NCBI GenBank assembly: GCA_002407865.1
Contig: DHPI01000055.1
Span: 1-5,784 of the forward strand
Direction of reading: 5' to 3'
DNA length: 5,784 bases
Source of the DNA: Spirochaetia bacterium UBA5368
GTDB taxonomy: Bacteria > Spirochaetota > UBA4802 > UBA5368
In this document: piece after piece, positions 1-5,780 of the stretch
Layout: each line of letters opens with the position of its first letter
Numbering within the stretch: the stretch's first letter is position 1
Translations under genes and position numbers: made by a program
The notes under the pieces: generated by a model
Database searches by the model: none
The model's input: the letters and a program-made list of their open reading frames with translations, nothing else
Told to the model about the DNA's origin: nothing

Positions 1-133
1 ATATGCCGGATGATGAGCCTGCATCCTTCGCGGATAGTGCCGGCGTGGCGCCGATGTTTCCTGGAATAAACGCGTACAGCAGCGCGGCCGATGCCGCGAT
101 AGCAACCATGGTGCGGATCACCGATGACTTCAT
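1..133 (-). CDS. N-terminus of an exported protein, truncated by the window edge
   Basis: Only the first 44 codons are present; the gene runs off the left edge, so its function cannot be read. The start at 133 is set by a strong Shine-Dalgarno sequence, AAGGAGGA (complement of 141-148), 7 bases upstream. The N-terminus is a clear signal peptide: a short basic region (Lys2, Arg7), then a hydrophobic, alanine-rich core at about residues 8-24. A plausible signal peptidase I site is the Leu-Ser-Ala before Lys36. No cysteine is present, so it is not a lipoprotein of the usual kind. The residues after the putative cleavage site are Ser/Gly-rich, like a linker. It lies 43 bases downstream of the beta-barrel gene on the same strand with no terminator between, so the two are probably one transcript and may both serve the envelope (inference). 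A second in-frame ATG at codon 9 would spoil the signal peptide. Confidence 0.75.
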   Translation of the reverse strand, partial: MKSSVIRTMVAIAASAALLYAFIPGNIGATPALSAKDAGSSSGI

Positions 134-140
134 CTGCCTG

Positions 141-148
141 TCCTCCTT
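141..148 (-). promoter_or_regulatory. Strong ribosome binding site for the truncated exported gene
   Basis: Reads AAGGAGGA on the minus strand, 7 bases before the ATG at 133. It is close to the perfect anti-Shine-Dalgarno complement and is the main evidence that the short fragment at the left edge is a real gene. Confidence 0.75.
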
Positions 149-176
149 GCTGGTGTGGTGTGTGTATGAAATGCCG

Positions 177-806
177 TCATTTATTGCCGAGGGGATACTT
201 TACGCCAAGACGGATCACAAGGCCCGACATGTCGATCTCCGTTGTGCCGGTTTTCAGCGCGGCGTGGCGGTACCCAAGCTCGCCGATAAATTCAACGTTC
301 GATCCTTCCGGTTGATATCCGGCGCCGGCAATCAGCTGCCAGGTGAATCCTTTAAAAAATTTCGTTACGGATTCGCCGTCATATTCGGAAGCGGCTATAT
401 CCGGTTCAGAATAGTGAATCATCATAAAAGAATAGCCGAGGCCGACAGTGACATACGGCATCACATATATTTTTTTAATGAGATTGGGAAGACGAAGCTG
501 GGCATTGGCGATAACGGGAATCATATATGCGTTGGTGTCGGCTTTTATATCGGAAGAAATCCCGACAGTTTCGCCTGACGCGATCTTCCGGCTCCAGTAA
601 ATCCAGTAGAATCCAGACTCGGCGCCGAGCGCGAAATAGGGGTCGAGCACCCAGTTGTATTGCAGTGAAAAATCCAGTCCGAATTTGGACGGGTCGTAGG
701 CGTAGCCGGTGCCGAGCTTGCCCTGGATGTCCCGTTCGACCGCGAACGCGGGAGCTGTGCAGAGCAGAACCAGAAAAAAAACAATTGTCGTACGCGTGAG
801 TTTCAT
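177..806 (-). CDS. Predicted small outer-membrane beta-barrel protein
   Basis: A 209-residue protein with a classical signal peptide: basic Lys2 and Arg5, hydrophobic core 8-17, and Ala-Phe-Ala cleavage after residue 22. Cys16 sits inside the core but lacks a small residue at -1, so lipidation is unlikely. The mature part of about 187 residues alternates polar and apolar/aromatic residues in about eight stretches separated by turns with Gly, Asp, Asn or Pro. Examples are FGLDFSLQYNWVL, YVTVGLGYSF, VEFIGELGYRHA and the final strand ending GVKYPLGNK. That is what an eight-stranded barrel of the OmpX/OmpW size class looks like, but I cannot assign a named family. The C-terminus lacks the terminal Phe/Trp typical of proteobacterial barrels. 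The start is supported by AGGAGA (complement of 815-820) 8 bases upstream. Its likely place is the outer membrane; the role is unknown. Confidence 0.8.
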   Translation of the reverse strand: MKLTRTTIVFFLVLLCTAPAFAVERDIQGKLGTGYAYDPSKFGLDFSLQYNWVLDPYFALGAESGFYWIYWSRKIASGETVGISSDIKADTNAYMIPVIANAQLRLPNLIKKIYVMPYVTVGLGYSFMMIHYSEPDIAASEYDGESVTKFFKGFTWQLIAGAGYQPEGSNVEFIGELGYRHAALKTGTTEIDMSGLVIRLGVKYPLGNK

Positions 807-841
807 ATCAGTGTTCTCCTGAGTTATATGCCCGAACTTGG

Positions 842-870
842 CGTACGAAGCGAATCATCCGCCGCGTACG
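842..870. repeat. Imperfect 29-base palindrome upstream of the barrel gene
   Basis: CGTACG (842-847) and CGTACG (865-870) flank a symmetrical inner pair, GCG (850-852) and CGC (860-862), with matching 2-base mismatches and a 7-base centre. The whole can form an interrupted hairpin of 6 + 3 base pairs, or act as a two-fold symmetrical protein-binding site. It ends 36 bases before the ATG of the barrel gene, in its probable leader or promoter. There is no T-tract on either strand, so it is not an intrinsic terminator. Function is inferred from position only. Confidence 0.45.
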
Positions 871-887
871 GCAGTCTGTATGCAATC

Positions 888-917
888 TTCATATGCTGAA
901 AAACCGCGTGATGCCAA
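888..917 (-). promoter_or_regulatory. Weak candidate sigma-70 promoter for the barrel gene
   Basis: On the minus strand, TTGGCA (complement of 912-917; 5 of 6 matches to the -35 consensus) is followed after 18 bases by TATGAA (complement of 888-893; 4 of 6 to the -10). Transcription would begin near 880, giving a leader of about 75 bases that contains the 842-870 palindrome. The -10 is poor, so this is only a suggestion. Confidence 0.2.
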
Positions 918-947
918 GGAACTGTGATATGCGCGATGCCGGGCCGG

Positions 948-1313
948 CTACCGGATCTCAACGAGTATTGAATCGCCGATATCGTCTTTATAATACTTTA
1001 TGCGCGCGGTTTTATTTTTGTATTTTTCGAGGCCGGCCATAAATGTATGCATTTCCCGGTTTATCCGTTCCTCGCTTGCGCCTTCCTTGTAGAAGTTGCG
1101 TATAAATATTTTCTGTCTGCCTTCCGCGTCTTCGGTGAAGATCATCACCTGCGCGAGATCGTTGGTGGCCGTTTCGTTGATGCGCACGCTGATCCAGCCT
1201 TCTTTGCCGTTGCTTGAATCGGATTTTCCCGAACAACCCGCTCCGAACACCGCGATGACGACAGCTATCAGCAGGGCGACGGTGCGCTTATTTTTTTCCT
1301 TTACACTGCTCAT
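948..1313 (-). CDS. Small predicted lipoprotein of unknown function
   Basis: A 121-residue protein with a lipoprotein signal: basic N-region (Lys5, Lys7, Lys9, Arg10), hydrophobic core 12-23, then FGAGC with Cys27 as the lipidated residue. The lipobox is relaxed, with Gly at -3 and Phe at -4; spirochaetal lipoboxes tolerate this, the strict enterobacterial pattern does not. After a Ser/Gly/Asn/Lys tether (28-38) comes a small charged domain with alternating beta-like stretches (WISVRINE, LAQVMIFTED, KIFIRNFY), a helical segment around 75-95, and a last strand ending ILVEIR. I do not recognise the family. No Shine-Dalgarno is visible before the ATG at 1313, and no other start keeps the signal peptide, so the start is moderately secure. 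It is divergent from the RNA methyltransferase gene and 141 bases upstream of the barrel gene on the same strand. Confidence 0.75.
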   Translation of the reverse strand: MSSVKEKNKRTVALLIAVVIAVFGAGCSGKSDSSNGKEGWISVRINETATNDLAQVMIFTEDAEGRQKIFIRNFYKEGASEERINREMHTFMAGLEKYKNKTARIKYYKDDIGDSILVEIR

Positions 1314-1320
1314 ATGTTAC

Positions 1321-1348
1321 ACTGTAGTTGCAGTTTGTTGCTTGTAAA
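1321..1348 (-). promoter_or_regulatory. Candidate promoter for the lipoprotein gene
   Basis: On the minus strand, TTTACA (complement of 1343-1348; 5 of 6 matches to the -35) is followed after 16 bases by TACAGT (complement of 1321-1326; 4 of 6). Transcription would start near 1314, right at the ATG at 1313. That fits the missing ribosome binding site and would make the mRNA leaderless or nearly so. Sequence support is modest. Confidence 0.25.
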
Positions 1349-1378
1349 GCCATTTTTCGAAGCGGATGCGTATCACAC

Positions 1379-2521
1379 ATGAAAAAAAATAAGGCCCGAT
1401 TTCTCGCGCTGGCGGAGAAGTACAGGGATGTCGGCATTGCGCCTGCGTGCGAATATTTCGGCAGGTGCGGCGGCTGCCGCTTTCAGGATATTGCCTATGA
1501 CAACCAGTTGTTGCTGAAACGTGAGTACCTTGCGGAAATACTCAATGGCGTCTGCGATGTCGGCGCGGTGCGTCCCTCGTCGCCGCTGCACTACCGCAAC
1601 AGGATGGATTTCGTGACCGCCTTCGGAAATATCGGGCTCAGAAAATCGGGCAGCCACAGGCACGTGGTCGATATTGACTCGTGCGCCATTATGCAGCAAA
1701 AATCGAATGACGCGTTTCGCGCCCTCCGGCCGCTGCTCGCGGGCATCGAGGATTACAATTACCTGCGGCATACCGGGTACCTGCGTTATGCGGTGCTGCG
1801 CCAGGCGCGGTTTACCGGACAGGTGATGGTAAATTTCGTGATTGCGGAGCGCGAGAACCGGCTGCGCCACGTGATTTCGGGTATCGTCGATCGTGCCGAT
1901 TCGGTATCGATACTCCTGAGCGACGGGCTGGCCGATCTCTCGTTCGGCGAGGTCATAGAGGATGTCAAGGGCGGCGCAATCGAGGAGATTTTCGACGGCA
2001 TACGGTTCGCGATTGCGCCGAATTCCTTTTTTCAGTCGAATTCGGAAGTCGCTCTTGAAATGTACCGCCGCATACGGGAAGAAGTTTCGGGCAACGTGCT
2101 CGATCTTTACTCGGGCGTGGGCAGCATATCGCTCTTTGCCGCCGCGCGCGCCGACCGCATGACCGGCGTGGAGATGCTCGCCGAGGGAGTTGCGATGGCG
2201 AACCGCAACAGGGAGGCAAACGGCATTATGAACGCTGATTTTATTTGCGCCGACGTGCTGGATTTCGTGAAGCACAACGAAACGCGGTTCGACACGGTGG
2301 TGCTCGATCCGCCGAGGAGCGGGATGAACCCGCGTGTTGTGCGATACATACGCCAGATGGCGCCTGGAAAAATCGTGTACATGTCGTGCAACCCGGTCAC
2401 GTTTCGGGATGATTGCGCATTGCTCGATGAATATGCAATGCAATCGTTCGAGGCGTTCGATATGTTTCCGCAGACGCCGCATATTGAAACGCTGGCGGTG
2501 CTGAGGAGGCGCGGCGCATGA
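1379..2521 (+). CDS. TrmA/RlmD-family RNA (uracil-C5)-methyltransferase with Fe-S cluster motif
   Basis: A 380-residue enzyme expected to transfer a methyl group from S-adenosylmethionine to C5 of a uridine, most likely in 23S rRNA. A [4Fe-4S] motif is visible: Cys24-x5-Cys30-x2-Cys33, with Cys102 as probable fourth ligand. The NSFFQSN segment precedes the SAM-binding loop LDLYSGVGS (Asp242). Then come DPPRSG (310-315) and SCNP with the catalytic nucleophile Cys337. The family signature DMFPQTPHIE ends with the general-base Glu370. All key residues are intact. There is no N-terminal TRAM domain; the cysteine motif begins at residue 24, as in RlmC (RumB) and archaeal members. I therefore do not choose between the U747- and U1939-type specificities. 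ATG at 1379 was chosen over an upstream in-frame TTG at 1328 because the extra 17 residues are unlike the family; the ribosome binding site is weak. It overlaps the next gene by four bases. Confidence 0.93.
   Translation: MKKNKARFLALAEKYRDVGIAPACEYFGRCGGCRFQDIAYDNQLLLKREYLAEILNGVCDVGAVRPSSPLHYRNRMDFVTAFGNIGLRKSGSHRHVVDIDSCAIMQQKSNDAFRALRPLLAGIEDYNYLRHTGYLRYAVLRQARFTGQVMVNFVIAERENRLRHVISGIVDRADSVSILLSDGLADLSFGEVIEDVKGGAIEEIFDGIRFAIAPNSFFQSNSEVALEMYRRIREEVSGNVLDLYSGVGSISLFAAARADRMTGVEMLAEGVAMANRNREANGIMNADFICADVLDFVKHNETRFDTVVLDPPRSGMNPRVVRYIRQMAPGKIVYMSCNPVTFRDDCALLDEYAMQSFEAFDMFPQTPHIETLAVLRRRGA
2503..2509 (+). promoter_or_regulatory. Ribosome binding site of the second methyltransferase, inside the first gene
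   Basis: GAGGAGG lies 8 bases before the ATG at 2518 and within the last codons of the upstream gene. With the ATGA overlap at 2518-2521 it fixes the start of the second gene and indicates translational coupling. Confidence 0.75.
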
Positions 2522-3714
2522 CGGCATCTGAAAAAGCGCTTGACCGGCGCATAAAACAGCACGTGATCGCGAAGGAGTGCGTGTTTTTCGCCGTTGTGCA
2601 GCCGGGATTTGAAGAGGTTGCCGCGGACGAGCTTCGCGAAATCGGCGTGGCCGACGGCATGCGCATCGTCGAGGGTGGGATAGAGTTTACCGGCAGGCTC
2701 GATGCGTGCTACAGGCTCAATGTGTGCTCGCGCACCGCGACGCGCGTCATGATGCGTATTGCCGAATTTAAGGCGAGCAATTTCGTAAAACTGCGAACGC
2801 ACGCCTGCGGCATCCCGTGGGAACTGCATATTAAAAACGGGCGATCGATAGTTTTCAGCATAACATGCCATCATTCCAGGCTCTATCATACGGGAAGAAT
2901 TGAAGAAGAATTACGGGGCGCAATCAGCGAGCGCCTTGCGCTGTATGGGCTGGTCCCCGTGTTTCCGGATGCCGCAGGCGGCGGTGATATTCCGCAGACG
3001 GTGTTTATCCGCTTCGACAACGACCGGTGCCATGTCAGCCTTGACACGAGCGGCGAACCGCTGTACCGGCGCGGCTACAAAACCCATGGCGTCGAGGCGC
3101 CCCTGCGCGAAACACTTGCCGCGCTCATTTTGCGCGCGGCGCATGCGGAGCGGTATGGCATGATCATCGATCCCATGTGCGGGTCGGGAACATTTGCAAT
3201 CGAGGCGGCGATGATGATGCGCCGCAGCCTGCCCGGTCTGCATAGGGATTTTGCCTTCATGCAATGGCCGTCGTTTCGCCCCGCCGCCTTTCAGTATCTC
3301 GTTCGCTCGCTTTCAGGCGGTGACGCCGTATCCGCGCCATTGCCGGGAACGGTCGTGTGTTCGGATATCGACGATAGCGCCCTCGCGGCGGCGCGGGAGA
3401 ATGCGCGGCAGGCGGGGGTGCAGGATGCCGTTCTTCCGGAGAAGAGGGATTTTCTGCGGGAAAAAATCGTTATCCCGCCCGACGTAAAGGCGTTGATAGC
3501 GCTCAATCCGCCGTATGGGCGCAGGCTTTCATCCGGCGATACGGGGGCGCTGTACCGGAGGATAGGTGAAACGATACGCGGTTATGCCGGCTGCGGGTAC
3601 GCCATAATCGTGCCCGCCCTTGATCTTGAAAAAACGATGTCGCTGTCCTATGACAGGAAAATTCTTTTTATGAACGGCGGAATTAGGGTTGCGGTAATCG
3701 TGAAGAACGGATAA
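2518..3714 (+). CDS. THUMP-domain RNA (guanine-N2)-methyltransferase, RlmL/YpsC type
   Basis: A 398-residue SAM-dependent enzyme predicted to methylate the N2 of a guanosine, by family probably G2445 of 23S rRNA. The N-terminal portion, from about residue 20, resembles the RlmL N-terminal region and THUMP RNA-binding domain: a VQPGFEEVAADEL opening, then a conserved region through about 165 with FDNDRCHVSLDTSG and LYRRGYKTHG just after. The catalytic Rossmann domain shows the SAM loop DPMCGSGTF (218-226), the acidic CSDIDDSAL strand end, and the NPPYGRR motif (330-336), the signature of methylation at exocyclic amino groups. It matches single-function homologues such as Bacillus YpsC in length and lacks the second, m7G-forming half of E. 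coli RlmKL. A tRNA m2G enzyme (TrmN-like) is the main alternative. The start is set by GAGGAGG at 2503-2509 and the ATGA overlap, indicating translational coupling to the upstream methyltransferase. Confidence 0.92.
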   Translation: MTASEKALDRRIKQHVIAKECVFFAVVQPGFEEVAADELREIGVADGMRIVEGGIEFTGRLDACYRLNVCSRTATRVMMRIAEFKASNFVKLRTHACGIPWELHIKNGRSIVFSITCHHSRLYHTGRIEEELRGAISERLALYGLVPVFPDAAGGGDIPQTVFIRFDNDRCHVSLDTSGEPLYRRGYKTHGVEAPLRETLAALILRAAHAERYGMIIDPMCGSGTFAIEAAMMMRRSLPGLHRDFAFMQWPSFRPAAFQYLVRSLSGGDAVSAPLPGTVVCSDIDDSALAAARENARQAGVQDAVLPEKRDFLREKIVIPPDVKALIALNPPYGRRLSSGDTGALYRRIGETIRGYAGCGYAIIVPALDLEKTMSLSYDRKILFMNGGIRVAVIVKNG

Positions 3715-3742
3715 AATCATACAAAAAAAACAGGGAGAGCCC

Positions 3743-4303
3743 ATGGAAGTTCTGGAAGCCATACGAAAGAGAAGAAGCATCCGCCGTTTTACGGATTATT
3801 ATGTGACGGATGATGAAATACGCGAACTCCTTGAGGCCGCGCGCTGGGCGCCCTCGTGGGCGAATACGCAGGTATGGGAATTTGTCGTGGTGCGCGACAA
3901 AGCGCAGATAGAAAAAATCGCGGCCTGCTACCCTGAATTGAATCCCGCGGTCAAATGCACGAAAAACGCGTCCGCGCTGATTGCGTTATGCGCCAGGAAG
4001 AACGTATCCGGCTGTTATGACGGGAAAAACACAACGAAGTTCTCCGAATGGTTCATGTTCGACCTTGGGCTCGCCGCCCAGAACATCTGTCTCAGGGCGC
4101 ACGATATGGGTCTTGGCACCGTGGTGGTTGGCCTGCTCGACCATGATCGCTGCGGAAAGGCGCTTGAGCTTCCGGATGATTACGATGTGGCTGTCGTCAT
4201 TCCGGTGGGACGGCCCGCCGTCGCCGGAAAGGACGGCCCGCCGCGCAAGGAGCTTGCGGCATGCACGCACCTTAACAGCTTCGGCAGGCCGTTGTTCATG
4301 TAA
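3743..4303 (+). CDS. Nitroreductase-family FMN oxidoreductase
   Basis: A 186-residue cytoplasmic flavoprotein of the nitroreductase family, which uses FMN and NAD(P)H to reduce nitro compounds, quinones or other substrates; the natural substrate cannot be read here. The FMN-phosphate motif RRSIRRF lies near the N-terminus (about 10-16), followed by LLEAARWAPSWANTQVWEF, the usual Ala-Pro-Ser...Asn-x-Gln-x-Trp segment. Near the C-terminus are the MGLGTVVVG stretch and VIPVGRPA, both typical of the fold. The length is normal for the small subfamily. It has about seven cysteines, several clustered at 60-90, but no ferredoxin-like spacing. AGGGAGA at 3732-3738 precedes the ATG by 4 bases. It follows the methyltransferase pair by 28 bases with no terminator, so it could be read from the same transcript, although no functional link is apparent. 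Confidence 0.92.
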   Translation: MEVLEAIRKRRSIRRFTDYYVTDDEIRELLEAARWAPSWANTQVWEFVVVRDKAQIEKIAACYPELNPAVKCTKNASALIALCARKNVSGCYDGKNTTKFSEWFMFDLGLAAQNICLRAHDMGLGTVVVGLLDHDRCGKALELPDDYDVAVVIPVGRPAVAGKDGPPRKELAACTHLNSFGRPLFM

Positions 4304-4308
4304 AAAGC

Positions 4309-5079
4309 TTATTCGCCGGTGAATACGGGCTCGCGCTTTTCCATGAACGCCGTAAGACCTTCACGGGTGTCCTTCGACACGAAAAGCTTCGCGAGCTCCT
4401 CGCGCTCCACCTGCAGGTGAAAGTCGGGCGATGTGCTTGGACTCATCGCCATTACGCGAAGTATCGCCTTCACCGCGAGCGGCGGGCGCTTGACGAGCTT
4501 CTGTGCGAACTCAAAACTTTCCTCCATAACTTTGTCATCCTTGCAAATCCTGTTGACGAGCCCCAGGGCAAGCGCCTCGTCGGCATCGATCTGTTTTCCC
4601 AGCAGCATGTATTCGAGCGCCTTCGCCCTGCCGATATATCGCTGCAGGCGCAGCGTGCCGCCGTAACCGGGCATAATGCCGAGGTTTGTCTCCGTAAGGC
4701 CGATGCGCGCATCTTTTTTTATGAACCTGAAATGGCATGATATCGCGATTTCGCATCCGCCGCCGAACGCGTGGCCGTTGAGCGCAGCGATGACGGGTTT
4801 CGTGTAATACTCAATCTTGTTGCAGAGGTCCTGGCCGCGTTTGAGAAAATCTACCGGACTGTAGTCGCCGAAACCGGCGGTGAGGTCGGCGCCTGCGCTG
4901 AATATTTTATCGCCCGCGCCTGTCACGATGACAGCCCGAAGGTCTTTGTTCAGCTCAATAATATCGAGTGTTTTTCTGAATTCCTCGAACACCTCGTGGT
5001 TCAACTGGTTGGCCTTCGGCCTGTTTATTGTGATAATTCCAACAGCATCCCTCTGTTCAAAAAGAATCGCATCAGACAT
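4309..5079 (-). CDS. Enoyl-CoA hydratase/isomerase (crotonase) family protein
   Basis: A 256-residue crotonase, the normal family length, acting on acyl-CoA thioesters in the cytoplasm, classically hydrating trans-2-enoyl-CoA in fatty acid beta-oxidation. Visible motifs are NRPKANQLN (19-27), the first oxyanion-hole loop FSAGADL (60-66), NGHAFGGGCE (101-110) giving the second oxyanion-hole glycine and Glu110, and LTETNLGIMPGYGGTLRL (128-145) with Glu130. Glu110 and Glu130 align with the two catalytic glutamates of rat mitochondrial hydratase (Glu144 and Glu164), which supports hydratase activity over a one-glutamate isomerase. Substrate length is unknown; a crotonyl-CoA-type short-chain role or a degradative pathway are both possible. 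The start has GGAGGAA (complement of 5083-5089) 3 bases upstream. It stands alone, convergent with the nitroreductase and divergent from the peptidase gene, with no other beta-oxidation gene in view. Confidence 0.93.
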   Translation of the reverse strand: MSDAILFEQRDAVGIITINRPKANQLNHEVFEEFRKTLDIIELNKDLRAVIVTGAGDKIFSAGADLTAGFGDYSPVDFLKRGQDLCNKIEYYTKPVIAALNGHAFGGGCEIAISCHFRFIKKDARIGLTETNLGIMPGYGGTLRLQRYIGRAKALEYMLLGKQIDADEALALGLVNRICKDDKVMEESFEFAQKLVKRPPLAVKAILRVMAMSPSTSPDFHLQVEREELAKLFVSKDTREGLTAFMEKREPVFTGE

Positions 5080-5098
5080 GGGTTCCTCCGTAAATATT

Positions 5099-5126
5099 TT
5101 TATATGTATATATAACAGTCTGTCGA
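5099..5126 (-). promoter_or_regulatory. Candidate sigma-70 promoter of the crotonase gene
   Basis: On the minus strand, TCGACA (complement of 5121-5126; 5 of 6 matches to TTGACA) and TATAAA (complement of 5099-5104; 5 of 6 to TATAAT) are separated by 16 bases within an AT-rich stretch. The predicted transcript would start near 5091-5092, leaving a very short leader of about 12 bases that still contains the ribosome binding site at 5083-5089. Confidence 0.4.
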
Positions 5127-5169
5127 TTTAATAAAGCTTTTTTCCGATTTCGATGCGAAAAAATACTGA

Positions 5170-5198
5170 TTGATTCCAGGCCCGAAGCATACTATCAT
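5170..5198 (+). promoter_or_regulatory. Candidate sigma-70 promoter of the peptidase gene
   Basis: TTGATT (5170-5175; 4 of 6 matches, keeping TTGA) is followed after the ideal 17 bases by TATCAT (5193-5198; 5 of 6). Transcription from about 5205 would give a leader of roughly 70 bases before the ATG at 5274. It lies in the 194-base gap between two divergent genes, where a promoter is required. Confidence 0.35.
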
Positions 5199-5273
5199 GT
5201 ATCGTTGCGCAGGCCCGGGGCGGTCACGATGTACCGTTATCTGGCATTCGATTACACTATCGTGGAGCATACA

Positions 5274-5780
5274 ATGAATAATGAAGTGAAAATTCCTGAG
5301 CGCGGCGATATCCCACAGGAACACAGGTGGGACCTCGCGCCGCTGTTTGCCACGGATGACGAGTGGGAAAAACTATATGCGGAACTTGAAGCAAAGATCC
5401 GAAGCTATCCGGCATACCGGGGGCGGCTGGGCGAGTCCGCGGCGGTGCTCAGGGATGTGATCGACTTTGACCTCGAAATTTCCCGCGGCATAGAACGGCT
5501 TTATACCTATGCGCACCTCAAAAGCGATGAAGACAAAACCGACCAGCGGTACATGGCGTTGTACGGCCGGGCCATGAACCTGTACCGGCGCGTTTCGGAG
5601 CTTTCCAGTTTTATAACGCCCGAGATACAGGCGATTCCGGAAAACACGATGAAGGGTTTCATTGCCGATGCGGCGTTTGACGGGTACGGCTTCTTTATGG
5701 ATAAAATATTGCGTTATAAACCGCACACGCTCAGCCGCGAAATAGAGGAGATACTCGCGATGAGCGTGTGCGGTTTATAA
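5274..5780 (+). CDS. pepF: Oligoendopeptidase F (M3 family), N-terminal part only; 3' end chimeric
   Basis: Encodes the first ~164 residues of a cytoplasmic zinc metallopeptidase that cleaves short peptides; full-length relatives have about 600 residues. The N-terminus is typical of PepF: IPQEHRWDLAPLF with DDEWEKLY, then a helical region (LYTYAHLKSDEDKTDQRYM, LSSFITPEI) and the KPHTLSREIEEILAMS segment that ends in helical packing. The zinc-binding HExxH helix would lie far downstream and is absent. The start at 5274 is supported by GGAG (5264-5267) 6 bases upstream and by family length; an in-frame extension to 5205 adds unrelated residues. After Ser164 the reading ends with Val-Cys-Gly-Leu and a stop at 5778-5780, exactly where the sequence turns into the reverse complement of 5710-5733. 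The stop is therefore probably artificial, and the true gene should continue, likely with Gly-Glu after Met-Ser as in relatives. Confidence 0.85.
   Translation: MNNEVKIPERGDIPQEHRWDLAPLFATDDEWEKLYAELEAKIRSYPAYRGRLGESAAVLRDVIDFDLEISRGIERLYTYAHLKSDEDKTDQRYMALYGRAMNLYRRVSELSSFITPEIQAIPENTMKGFIADAAFDGYGFFMDKILRYKPHTLSREIEEILAMSVCGL

Noticed and set aside
3..578. Long plus-strand open frame at the left end
   Set aside because: It is antisense to two genes with signal peptides and good ribosome binding sites, and its translation shows no domain-like pattern.
926..952. GCCGG/CCGGC inverted repeat just after the lipoprotein stop as a terminator
   Set aside because: The stem is only 4-5 base pairs with almost no loop, and no T-tract follows on the minus strand.
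1328..1378. In-frame upstream TTG start extending the m5U methyltransferase by 17 residues
   Set aside because: The extra residues do not resemble the family, no ribosome binding site precedes the TTG, and the ATG at 1379 leads straight into family-like sequence.
1373..2889. Long minus-strand open frames opposite the two methyltransferase genes (1373-2527 and 2107-2889)
   Set aside because: They mirror highly conserved methyltransferase coding sequence; their His/Arg/Ala-rich translations are typical antisense shadows of GC-rich genes.
5198..5233. Possible hairpin or riboswitch in the peptidase leader (ATCGT 5201-5205 with ACGAT 5226-5230)
   Set aside because: Only five Watson-Crick pairs plus two wobble pairs with a 20-base loop; no recognisable riboswitch core.
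5205..5273. Earlier starts for the peptidase (TTG at 5205, ATG at 5229)
   Set aside because: Family members begin shortly before the IPxxxxWDL motif, and the ATG at 5274 has a well-spaced GGAG; the upstream stretch coincides with the likely promoter and leader.
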